From: Enorma massiliensis phI | GTDB lineage: Bacteria > Actinomycetota > Coriobacteriia > Coriobacteriales > Coriobacteriaceae | Direction of reading: 5' to 3' | Assembly (NCBI RefSeq): GCF_000311845.1 | Contig: NZ_HE978575.1 | Location: 437,755 to 501,754 of the forward strand | Length of the DNA stretch: 64,000 nt | Part shown: positions 1 through 7,871 of the stretch, one piece after another | How positions within the stretch are numbered: position 1 is the first letter of the stretch | How the letters are laid out: every line of letters starts with the position of its first letter | The notes under the pieces: generated by a model | Seen by the model: the letters and a program-made list of their open reading frames with translations, nothing else | Databases searched by the model: none | What the model was told of the DNA's origin: nothing | Position numbers and translations under genes: made by a program

Positions 1-1065
1 GTTCTATCGATGACCATGCACGATGGAATCATTGCGCAATCGGAGCGTTTCAAGAAAGCGATTGCTTCGAAGGACGTTAGCTCATACAAAGTCGTTTATC
101 CCGGTCAGCTCGTTGTTGGATTTCCAATAGATGAAGGCGTGATTTACGTTCTGGGGTTTGATAAGCCTGGAATTATGAGCCCCGCTTACAACGTTTGGGA
201 TATTGACGCGAGTATTGTCTTCCCGGGCTATCTTGAGCTTGCGCTGCACGGACCTAGCTGCATGGCGTATTACGCTGACAAGATGAGGGGAACCACTGCT
301 CGCCGCCGCACTCTGACGTCAGATAACCTAACTGCAATGAGCATACCGCTTCCAGACTTTAGCCAACAGAAACGCATCGTTGACATCTTCGGTACCGTCA
401 GGGCACAGATGAATGTATGCCGTCGTCAGTTCTCTCTATTCGATAATCTGGTCAAATCCCGCTTTGTCGAGATGTTCGGGGATCCGACCAATGGCGTTGC
501 TTGGCCCTCTAAACGTTTGGATGAAATATGCACGATAGTCACGGGCAATACGCCGCCACGAAAAGACCCTTCTAATTACGGTGACTATATAGAGTGGTGC
601 AAGACGGATAATATTACCGATGCAAAGTATTTATCTACAGCATCAGAGATGCTTTCCGAGGAAGGTGCGTTAAGAGGACGCGTTGTACCAGCTGGAAGCA
701 TATTGATGGCGTGCATTGCTGGAAGCGTAAAAAGTATAGGGAAAGTCGCCGTTGCTGATCGCAGTGTAGCGTTTAATCAACAAATCAACGCTCTGATTCC
801 GAGTGAAATGATTGACGTCGAATATTTGCTATGGGCTCTAAGATTGTCAAAAGATTATCTTTGCTCAGGCGTGAACATGCAGCTTAAGGGCATACTGAAC
901 AAAACATCGCTATCCGCGAAAAGTTTCTGTGTTCCTCCGCTTGCCCTCCAGCAGCAGTTCGCCGCCTTCGCCGCCGAGGTCGACAAATCGCGGGTTGTAG
1001 TGCAGAAGCAAATCGAGAAGCTCCAGGCGCTTTACGACAGTCTTGCGCAAGAGTATTTCGGCTAG
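1..1065 (+). CDS. hsdS: Type I restriction specificity subunit HsdS, 5' end outside window
   Basis: HsdS directs the type I methylase/restriction complex to a split DNA target through two target-recognition domains (TRDs). The frame is open from base 1, so the true start lies upstream; an ATG at 10 is internal. The end of TRD1 covers roughly residues 1-130. A central conserved helix follows (NLVKSRFVEMFGDP, about 147-160), then TRD2 (about 165-320) and a C-terminal conserved helix (FAAFAAEVDKSR). Two DNA blocks are repeated identically in the second hsdS: 448-485 equals 2771-2808 (38 bp) and 965-993 equals 3303-3331 (29 bp). The missing part is presumably the start of TRD1, with hsdM expected further upstream. 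Confidence 0.93.
   Translation, partial: VLSMTMHDGIIAQSERFKKAIASKDVSSYKVVYPGQLVVGFPIDEGVIYVLGFDKPGIMSPAYNVWDIDASIVFPGYLELALHGPSCMAYYADKMRGTTARRRTLTSDNLTAMSIPLPDFSQQKRIVDIFGTVRAQMNVCRRQFSLFDNLVKSRFVEMFGDPTNGVAWPSKRLDEICTIVTGNTPPRKDPSNYGDYIEWCKTDNITDAKYLSTASEMLSEEGALRGRVVPAGSILMACIAGSVKSIGKVAVADRSVAFNQQINALIPSEMIDVEYLLWALRLSKDYLCSGVNMQLKGILNKTSLSAKSFCVPPLALQQQFAAFAAEVDKSRVVVQKQIEKLQALYDSLAQEYFG
448..485 (+). repeat. 38-bp direct repeat, hsdS central conserved region (copy 1)
   Basis: This block is identical to 2771-2808 in the downstream hsdS and encodes the conserved helix between the two TRDs. Exact identity at DNA level between genes whose TRDs differ suggests recent recombination or selection for a crossover site. 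Confidence 0.9.
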
Positions 1066-1234
1066 AAGTCTAGCGTGAAGAAGTCGTTTCGCATTGACGT
1101 TGGCTATGGGGAAACGTGCAAACTTACCAGGCACGATTACTGGCGCACCGGTTTGCTGCGCATCCCCCGGATGCCTGATGGGCACATTAGGCACATTCGC
1201 GCTACGCTTGCCTCCCGGATGAATGGAGGCAGGT

Positions 1235-2215
1235 ATGTTGTCAATCAGCGATGCGATTCGTCAGGTCGAACGGATGATGGTGACGACGTTGGACGGTACG
1301 CAGATGCGCCGTCTGCACGATGCGCTCATTGAGTGCTTCATTGAGCAGACCGTCGAGCGTCATAAGCACCTCGGCAACACTGAACTCCTCGAGGCGTTTC
1401 TTGATGCTAAACGCCTCGAGGGTTGTTCTGGTCGTTCTCTTAAGTACTACCGGAGTACGCTTGTGAGGTTTGTGAGCACGCTCAACAGCTCTCTCATGCT
1501 AGCTACAACTGAGCAGATCCGCTCATATCTGGGCGGTTATGGAGAAAAGAGCGGCGCTGGTAACGTGACAATCGACAACGTAAGGCGCATCATATCGAGT
1601 TTCTTCTCATGGCTTGAAGCGGAGGATTATATCTATAAGAGCCCCGCTCGCCGAATTAAGAAGATTCGAACGGTAAAGACAGTAAAAGAGACTTATTCCG
1701 ATGAAGTAATTGAGCTGATGCGTGATGGCTGCACGACAAAGCGCGACCTCGCAATTGTCGACTTGTTGTCATCAACGGGTATTCGCGTGGGAGAGCTGGT
1801 GAACCTCGACCGTGAGGACATCGACTTCGAGGCAAGAGAGTGCATCGTCTTGGGAAAAGGCGGAAAGGAGCGTCGCGTCTACTTTGATGCTCGAACGAAG
1901 CTTCATTTGGTCGAGTATCTTGCGGAGCGCAACGATGATAATCCGGCCCTGTTCGTCTCGCTCTGCAATCCTAATAGAAGGCTGCAAATTAGCGGGGTGG
2001 AGATACGACTGCGCGAATTGGGGCGGCGCCTGGGCATTTGTCGTGTCCATCCCCATAAGTTTAGAAGGACGCTCGCAACACGCGCTATTGACAAAGGAAT
2101 GCCCATCGAGCAGGTTCAGGTGTTGCTGGGACACCAAAAGATAGATACGACGCTCAGATACGCGATGGTCGATCAGCGTAACGTTCGGATGTCGCATCGA
2201 AGGTACATCGCATAA
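1235..2215 (+). CDS. Tyrosine recombinase (XerC/XerD-like) inside the hsdS locus
   Basis: A site-specific recombinase of about 326 residues. An N-terminal SAM-like core-binding domain (about 25-120) precedes the catalytic domain. Catalytic residues are visible: Arg in STGIRVGEL, the H-x-x-R box in HPHKFRRTLAT, His in LLGHQKIDTT, and a C-terminal Tyr in TLRYAMVD. I chose ATG 1235 because GGAGG (1225-1229) sits 5 bases before it; the ATG at 1223 has no such site. It lies between two hsdS genes. In other type I loci such enzymes shuffle hsdS TRDs, usually by inversion. Here both hsdS copies point the same way, so deletion or duplication, or inversion with a copy outside the window, is the simpler outcome. 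Confidence 0.92.
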   Translation: MLSISDAIRQVERMMVTTLDGTQMRRLHDALIECFIEQTVERHKHLGNTELLEAFLDAKRLEGCSGRSLKYYRSTLVRFVSTLNSSLMLATTEQIRSYLGGYGEKSGAGNVTIDNVRRIISSFFSWLEAEDYIYKSPARRIKKIRTVKTVKETYSDEVIELMRDGCTTKRDLAIVDLLSSTGIRVGELVNLDREDIDFEARECIVLGKGGKERRVYFDARTKLHLVEYLAERNDDNPALFVSLCNPNRRLQISGVEIRLRELGRRLGICRVHPHKFRRTLATRAIDKGMPIEQVQVLLGHQKIDTTLRYAMVDQRNVRMSHRRYIA

Positions 2216-2221
2216 AACAAA

Positions 2222-2238
2222 CCCCCCTTTGCGGGGGA
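2222..2238 (-). terminator. C5/G5 hairpin between recombinase and second hsdS
   Basis: CCCCC (2223-2227) and GGGGG (2233-2237) flank a 5-base loop. The T-rich tract follows the stem only when read on the minus strand, so it fits a leftward terminator. On the plus strand the G-rich arm also lies about 10 bases before the GTG of the next gene and may act as its ribosome site. Confidence 0.4.
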
Positions 2239-2251
2239 GGGCGCCCGCCGC

Positions 2252-3418
2252 GTGAGGCTGGGGGATATTGCGAGTGTGAAAGCCGGTAACGTTGCGCCGA
2301 AGAAGGGTCTGTTTTCCGAGAGGGGGATACCGTTTGTTAGGGCTGGAAGTTTATCCCGGCTGCTCGATGGTGAAAGCCCCAGATCACTTGAACGAATTGA
2401 CAAGATGACCGCGGACAAGCTCGGTATGCAACTGTTTCCAGAGGGGACTATCTTATTCGCAAAAAGCGGCATGTCCTGCATGACGGGTAATGTTTATGTC
2501 TTAAAAGAGCCTTGTTACGTTGTCTCTCATCTTGCGTGCGTGGCTATAGACAACACGGAGCTTACTCTCTATTTGAAGCACTATTTCAGATGGAATAAGC
2601 CTAATGCCTTGGTTGAGAACCCATCGTTTCCCTCCATTAGGTTGGGCAAGATAAAAGATATGGAAATAAGACTTCCCGACGCCAGGCAAATTGCAAGGTG
2701 GGTGTCGACGCTTGAGAGGATTGAGGGGCTGATGGAAACTCACGAACATCAGCTCTCTCTCCTTGACGACCTGGTCAAATCCCGCTTTGTCGAGATGTTC
2801 GGGGATCCTGTTGAGAATCCAATGCGGTTACCGTGTAAAGCGATTGCATCACTCGGTGAACTCAAGAACGGAGTTAATTATCGGAAAGGCGAGTCTGGCG
2901 TTGAGATTAGGTGTCTGGGTGTTTCAGATTTTGGCGCTAAATCGGAGCTAAAAGATGTTACAAATCTGAATTACGTATCGCTCGCTTCTCCTCCATCTGA
3001 GGAAAACCTTCTTAAAGACGGAGACGTCGTTTTTGTTCGCTCAAATGGAAACAAGAAGCTAGTTGGTCGCTGCATGTCGGTATATCCTGGGAGAAAGGAT
3101 GTAACCTTTAGCGGTTTCTGCATTCGTCTTCGCATCACGTCCGATCTCGTTCGCATTCCTTATCTGGTTTGGTCGCTCAGGCAGCCATCAAGCAGAGAAA
3201 GGCTTATTGGAAGAGGGGCGAATATCCAAAACCTGAATCAAAGAATTCTTGGTGAAATGCACCTTCCAATTCCTCCCCTCAGTTTGCAAGATGCTTTTCT
3301 CACCTTCGCCGCCGAGGTCGACAAATCGCGGTTTGTCGTTCAACAACAGGTGGTTAAGTATAATGACGTTATTGCATCCAGTGGAATTGCGATTATCGGG
3401 CGGAGCGAGCTGGCATGA
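2252..3418 (+). CDS. hsdS: Type I restriction specificity subunit HsdS, second copy
   Basis: This 388-residue HsdS has TRD1 (about 1-150, beginning RLGDIASVKAGN), a central conserved helix (DLVKSRFVEMFGDP, about 170-186), TRD2 (about 190-345) and the conserved FAAEVDKSR helix. Its TRDs differ from those of the upstream hsdS, while the conserved helices are shared at DNA level. The start is a GTG and the protein begins directly in TRD1, slightly short for the family, so it may be a donor cassette and not a normally expressed gene. Against that, its stop overlaps the hsdR start by 4 bases, the usual layout of a translated operon partner. Confidence 0.88.
   Translation: MRLGDIASVKAGNVAPKKGLFSERGIPFVRAGSLSRLLDGESPRSLERIDKMTADKLGMQLFPEGTILFAKSGMSCMTGNVYVLKEPCYVVSHLACVAIDNTELTLYLKHYFRWNKPNALVENPSFPSIRLGKIKDMEIRLPDARQIARWVSTLERIEGLMETHEHQLSLLDDLVKSRFVEMFGDPVENPMRLPCKAIASLGELKNGVNYRKGESGVEIRCLGVSDFGAKSELKDVTNLNYVSLASPPSEENLLKDGDVVFVRSNGNKKLVGRCMSVYPGRKDVTFSGFCIRLRITSDLVRIPYLVWSLRQPSSRERLIGRGANIQNLNQRILGEMHLPIPPLSLQDAFLTFAAEVDKSRFVVQQQVVKYNDVIASSGIAIIGRSELA
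2771..2808 (+). repeat. 38-bp direct repeat, hsdS central conserved region (copy 2)
   Basis: Identical to 448-485 and in the same orientation. A second shared block, 3303-3331, matches 965-993 over 29 bp at the C-terminal conserved helix. Crossover between paired blocks would swap TRD2 or delete the recombinase. Confidence 0.9.
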
Positions 3419-6400
3419 ACTTCGATTTTCTCAAACGAGAAGATGGCTACTATAGCCTCTTTGCGGATGCTTGCATTGAAGCGGAGAAGGTTTTCTCTAC
3501 GTCGCCCGCCATGTGTGCTGTCGGCTGTCGCAAAGCGCTTGAGCTCGCGGTTAAGTGGGTCTATGCAATTGATACAGACATTAGCATGCCCTACCGCGAC
3601 AATTTGTCATCTTTGCTCCACGAACGGTCGTTCATGGACGCTGTTGATGAGCGCGTATGGCGGAAGCTTCTTGGGATAAACAAGCTTGGCAATCTTGCGG
3701 TACACACCGAGCGTGTCGTTACACCCGCGGACGCGATTTTGGTACTGCGCAGCCTTTTCGAGTTCGTTGACTGGATCGACTATTGCTACGGCCCAGATTA
3801 TTCTGTACGAACATTTGATGAGAAAAAGATTCCAAAGAAAGGAATCCAACTCACAGCAGCTCAAATTAAGGTCGTTAAGGATCGCGAGTCACTTCTCAAT
3901 GAAAAGGACGAGGAGATTAAGCGGCTCGAGGCTGAGCTGAAGAAGCTGAGCGCTCAGGCGGCTCAAATCAAAGAAGAGGATAGGCCGAAGCGCGATTTCA
4001 ACCCAGAAGACATCTCCGAATTTGAGACGCGCAAGCACTATATCGACTGGGATCTTGCGCTCGCTGGCTGGAAACTCGACGAGACCGTTCTTCAAGAGCG
4101 AGAAGTTCACGGCATGCCGGTTGAACCGGGTTACAACACGGGTGTGGGCTACGTTGACTATCTTCTTATGGGTAAAGACGGGCGTCCGCTCGCCATTGTC
4201 GAGGCGAAGCGCACCTCTTATTCTGAACAAAAGGGTCTCAAGCAGGCGCGGCTTTACGCAGGTTGCCTTGAGAGGGAGTTTGGCTATAAGCCGCCTATAT
4301 TCCTCACGAATGGATTCGCTACACTGTTTGTCGATGACGAAAACGGTGCTCCACGTCCGGTAAGCGGATTCTTCTCGCAAGATGATCTGCAGAAGCTTTT
4401 TAACCGTAGGGCGGCTACGGTAAAGCCTACGACCCTGACAGTAAATGAAGCGATAGCTGGCGGCGGAAAGCGCTATTACCAGATTGAGGCTATCCAACGC
4501 GTATGTGCTAACATCGAAGAGGGGCATCGCAAGAGCTTGCTGGTTATGGCTACGGGAACCGGCAAGACTCGTGTTTCGGCCGCCCTGGTTGACGTGCTCA
4601 TGCGTTCAGGGCATGTTAAGAACGTCCTCTTCTTAGCGGATCGCGTGGCGCTTGTCAGGCAAGCAAAGCACGCTTACCAAGATTATCTGCCCAATGAGTC
4701 TCTGTGCAATCTCTGCTCAAATAAGGATGAGCGCAATGCTCGCATCGTTTTCTCCACGTATCCGACCATCATGAATGCAATTGATGGGGAGCGAAATGAA
4801 GACGGCGACCGTATGTTTACGCCAGCGCATTTCGACCTCATTATTGTTGACGAGGCGCATCGCTCTATCTTCAAGAAATATCGGGCGATTTTCGAATTCT
4901 TCGACTCTCTTGTCGTTGGACTCACGGCAACACCTGCCAACGAGGTTGATCGAAATACGTACGACTTCTTTGATGTTGAGCGTGGCGTGCCGACCTATGT
5001 TTACGAATACAAAACAGCAACGGAAGTCGATCATGTCCTTGTTCCGTATTACGGCATAGAAACTCATACGAGCTTTATCGACGAAGGTATTACCTACGAC
5101 GAGCTATCTCCTGAGGAGCAAGAGCGGATTGAGGAAGATTTCGAAGATACCGGCCAAGAGGTTCCTGACAAAATCGAGAGCACAGACCTTAATAGATGGG
5201 TGTTTAACGAAGAAACGGTCGACAATGTTCTAGTCACGCTCATGGAGAAGGGCATCCATGTCCAGGGCGGTCAGGAGTTGGGCAAGTCGGTAGTCTTTGC
5301 CCAAAACCAAAAGCACGCGCGCTATATTGTCGAGCGTTTCGGTAAGCTTTACCCGGGACTTCCGGGAGACTACATTCAGGCTGTTGTTCATTCTGACGAC
5401 TATGCGCATACCATTATTGAAGATTTTGAGCTGAAGGTTCGGCCGGTTATCGCCGTGTCGGTTGACATGATGGACACAGGCATTGATGTGCCCGAAATCG
5501 TAAATCTCGTATTCTTCAAAAAGGTTCGCTCCAAGATTAAATTCTGGCAGATGATTGGTCGCGGAACCCGTTTATGCGAGGGGCTGAACGTTACTGACCC
5601 GTTGGATGGCACCCACGAGGACAAGGAGCGCTTCTTCATTTTCGATTGGTGCCGCAATTTCGAGTTCTTCCGTGAAAACCCGCACGTTGTTGAAGGGAAG
5701 TTAACCGTTTCCGTTGCTGAGCAGGTTTTTTGCAGGCAGGCAGAGCTCGCTATGCTTCTGCAAAACAGCGCTTTTACGGCCGATGACTATCAGGCATGGA
5801 GAAAAGAGCTCGTCGAAACTATGCACGGCCAGGTAATCGCTTTGAATGACGAGCTCTTCACCGTTCGTAAACATCGCCGAGAGGTGGAGAAATACCGCCG
5901 TATCGAATCCTTTACGCTGCTTTCTGACGTTTCGTTTGCCGAGCTTAAGAATCCGATTTCGATGCTTGTTGTCAATGATGAGGCGGACTTTTCTGCGTTG
6001 CGCTTTGATAACGTCATGTATGGTTACATGATTGCGACCTGCAAAGCCCAAAATACAGATTCGTATAAGAAAAAGATTGTGAGTATGGCAAGGCTGTTGC
6101 AGTCGTTGTCGACCGTTCCCCAGATCAACGAGCAAATGCCCCTGATTAGGCAAATCGCAGAAGGGGACATGCTGGATGGGGCTACCCTGCTGCTTCTTGA
6201 AGATATTCGCAGGCGACTTCGCTCGCTTATTCAGTTTATTATCACTGGGCCGCAACGACGGGATGTTATCACCCACCTGGATGACCCGATCACGGAAATG
6301 ACCTATGGAGTGTCCGCAGATATTGGTGAAAACTTCGAGAACTATAGGCTTAAGGTCGAGCGCTATCTTAGGGATTATTCTAATAACGTGGTTATTCACA

Positions 6401-6798
6401 AGTTGCGGACCAATAAGCCGATGACTGAATATGAATTTAGCCAACTCGAGCGTATCTTTACTCACGAACTTGGCAATGCGGAAGATTACGCAAAAGCATA
6501 TCAAGATACTCCGTTTGGCCTTTTAGTTCGTCGGGTAGTTCATCTCGACCGGGACGCGGCGATGGAGGCCTTTGCCGATTTTCTTAGCGATCAGAGCCTC
6601 AATGAACAGCAGATCTCGTTTATTAAACGCGTAATAGATTATGTGGTTGAGAACGGATATATGGAGCCTGCGGCACTTAATCATCCACCGTTCGATCGCC
6701 CGAAATCTTTCATGCAGATGTTTAATACTCAACAGCAGATGAACTTGGTGACTGTAATCAAGTCAATTAAAGAGAATGCCGTTTCGCCCGCTGCATAA
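3415..6798 (+). CDS. hsdR: Type I restriction endonuclease subunit HsdR
   Basis: HsdR supplies ATP-dependent DNA translocation and cleavage to the type I complex. The 1127-residue protein begins with a DUF4145-like helical region (about 10-120), followed by a charged coiled coil (about 160-190). The PD-(D/E)XK nuclease domain contains VEAKRTSY near residue 262. The SF2 motor has Walker A MATGTGKT near 378, VDEAHRS near 478 and a helicase C-terminal domain near 620-760 (MIGRGTRL). The EcoEI-type C-terminal helical domain ends the protein. The ATG overlaps the hsdS stop (ATGA), implying translational coupling. Length and motifs are intact. Confidence 0.96.
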   Translation: MNFDFLKREDGYYSLFADACIEAEKVFSTSPAMCAVGCRKALELAVKWVYAIDTDISMPYRDNLSSLLHERSFMDAVDERVWRKLLGINKLGNLAVHTERVVTPADAILVLRSLFEFVDWIDYCYGPDYSVRTFDEKKIPKKGIQLTAAQIKVVKDRESLLNEKDEEIKRLEAELKKLSAQAAQIKEEDRPKRDFNPEDISEFETRKHYIDWDLALAGWKLDETVLQEREVHGMPVEPGYNTGVGYVDYLLMGKDGRPLAIVEAKRTSYSEQKGLKQARLYAGCLEREFGYKPPIFLTNGFATLFVDDENGAPRPVSGFFSQDDLQKLFNRRAATVKPTTLTVNEAIAGGGKRYYQIEAIQRVCANIEEGHRKSLLVMATGTGKTRVSAALVDVLMRSGHVKNVLFLADRVALVRQAKHAYQDYLPNESLCNLCSNKDERNARIVFSTYPTIMNAIDGERNEDGDRMFTPAHFDLIIVDEAHRSIFKKYRAIFEFFDSLVVGLTATPANEVDRNTYDFFDVERGVPTYVYEYKTATEVDHVLVPYYGIETHTSFIDEGITYDELSPEEQERIEEDFEDTGQEVPDKIESTDLNRWVFNEETVDNVLVTLMEKGIHVQGGQELGKSVVFAQNQKHARYIVERFGKLYPGLPGDYIQAVVHSDDYAHTIIEDFELKVRPVIAVSVDMMDTGIDVPEIVNLVFFKKVRSKIKFWQMIGRGTRLCEGLNVTDPLDGTHEDKERFFIFDWCRNFEFFRENPHVVEGKLTVSVAEQVFCRQAELAMLLQNSAFTADDYQAWRKELVETMHGQVIALNDELFTVRKHRREVEKYRRIESFTLLSDVSFAELKNPISMLVVNDEADFSALRFDNVMYGYMIATCKAQNTDSYKKKIVSMARLLQSLSTVPQINEQMPLIRQIAEGDMLDGATLLLLEDIRRRLRSLIQFIITGPQRRDVITHLDDPITEMTYGVSADIGENFENYRLKVERYLRDYSNNVVIHKLRTNKPMTEYEFSQLERIFTHELGNAEDYAKAYQDTPFGLLVRRVVHLDRDAAMEAFADFLSDQSLNEQQISFIKRVIDYVVENGYMEPAALNHPPFDRPKSFMQMFNTQQQMNLVTVIKSIKENAVSPAA

Positions 6799-6821
6799 AC
6801 CGAAAATGAAAGGTTTCCACT

Positions 6822-7748
6822 ATGCCAATTCCAACTCAGACCGAGATGTTTCTCGTGGTCTTGGAGCTCATGAAAGACGGCAAAGAGCGCAAGCGCATCG
6901 GCATCATTAACGACGCCTGCGATATGCTCGGTCTCTCGGATCGAGAGCAGGCACTAGTTACCTCAAGCGGTGTCCCGGTTTATCGCAGCCGTGTTAGCTG
7001 GTCGGTCTCTTATCTCGCGCGTGCGGGCATGCTTTTCAAAGTGACACATGGCGTATACAGGATTAGCGATTACGGAAATGCTGCTGTTGAGAAATACGAC
7101 AACGCGCAGCTGCTTTCCGATGAAATCAACAAGGCTATTGCAGAAAAGAATCCTTGGAAGTCGAAGAAAAAGGGTGATGCCAAGCAAAAGGGGGATAAGG
7201 ATCCGTTGGATGAAGGGGTTCTTCCTGATTCCATCAACGAGACGTCTCCGCAGGAGCAAATCGACGCTGCTTTCGCACAGTTGAAAACTGACCTGCAGGA
7301 CTCGTTGCTTTCCTCGATTATGGATAAAGACCCGGGCTTCTTCGAGAAGCTTGTCGTGGATCTTCTGGTGAAGATGGGTTACGGGCAGGGCGAGCAGACG
7401 CGTATCAGCAATGATGGCGGTATCGACGGTATGATTGCAACGGATGCTCTGGGCTTTGACCCAATCTATGTCCAGGCCAAGCGCTATTCGGCTGAAAAGC
7501 ACGTTGGGCGCCCCGAACTTCAAGGTTTTGCAGGCGCGCTTGGGAGCATCTCGCGCGGCGTGTTCATCACCACATCAAGCTTTGCGCAGAGCGCGATTGA
7601 TTGGGCGCGGCATTACCCTCATGCAACGCTCGTGCTTATCGACGGCAAACGCCTTACCGAGCTGATGATTCAGTACGATCTTGGCGTTTCGACTGAAAAG
7701 GTATACCGCATCAAGCGAATTGATGGCGACTACTTCGGAGAAGAGTAG
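6822..7748 (+). CDS. mrr: Mrr-family restriction endonuclease
   Basis: Mrr-type enzymes cut modified or foreign DNA. The 308-residue protein has an N-terminal winged-helix Mrr_N domain (about 1-90), a lysine-rich linker (about 105-130) and a C-terminal Mrr_cat nuclease domain (about 165-290). The catalytic pattern is visible as GGIDG with Asp202 and QAK with Lys220. The gene starts 23 bases after hsdR with AAAGG upstream, so it probably shares the hsdR transcript. With the type I system it gives two independent layers of restriction. Confidence 0.93.
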   Translation: MPIPTQTEMFLVVLELMKDGKERKRIGIINDACDMLGLSDREQALVTSSGVPVYRSRVSWSVSYLARAGMLFKVTHGVYRISDYGNAAVEKYDNAQLLSDEINKAIAEKNPWKSKKKGDAKQKGDKDPLDEGVLPDSINETSPQEQIDAAFAQLKTDLQDSLLSSIMDKDPGFFEKLVVDLLVKMGYGQGEQTRISNDGGIDGMIATDALGFDPIYVQAKRYSAEKHVGRPELQGFAGALGSISRGVFITTSSFAQSAIDWARHYPHATLVLIDGKRLTELMIQYDLGVSTEKVYRIKRIDGDYFGEE

Positions 7749-7827
7749 CGCTTTGTCGCATATGGAAGCTACAACCTCTGCCACTCGTTAGCAAACGTGT
7801 GAGATGCTCTTGCGACTAATGTAAAGC

Positions 7828-7866
7828 GGCTTACAGGACACGCTGTTTGCCCTGTAAGCCTTATTT
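7828..7866. terminator. Bidirectional terminator between mrr and the RT gene
   Basis: A perfect 10-base stem, GGCTTACAGG (7828-7837) with CCTGTAAGCC (7851-7860), closes a 13-base loop and is followed by TTATTT. It lies between two convergent genes. Confidence 0.8.
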
Positions 7867-7871
7867 GGGAA

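Noticed and set aside
2222..2238. Terminator for the recombinase gene
   Set aside because: The T-rich side of the hairpin is correct only for leftward transcription, so it would not stop the plus-strand recombinase transcript well.
448..3331. Inverted hsdS cassettes for classical inversion switching
   Set aside because: I looked for the 38-bp block on the minus strand and found both copies on the plus strand only.
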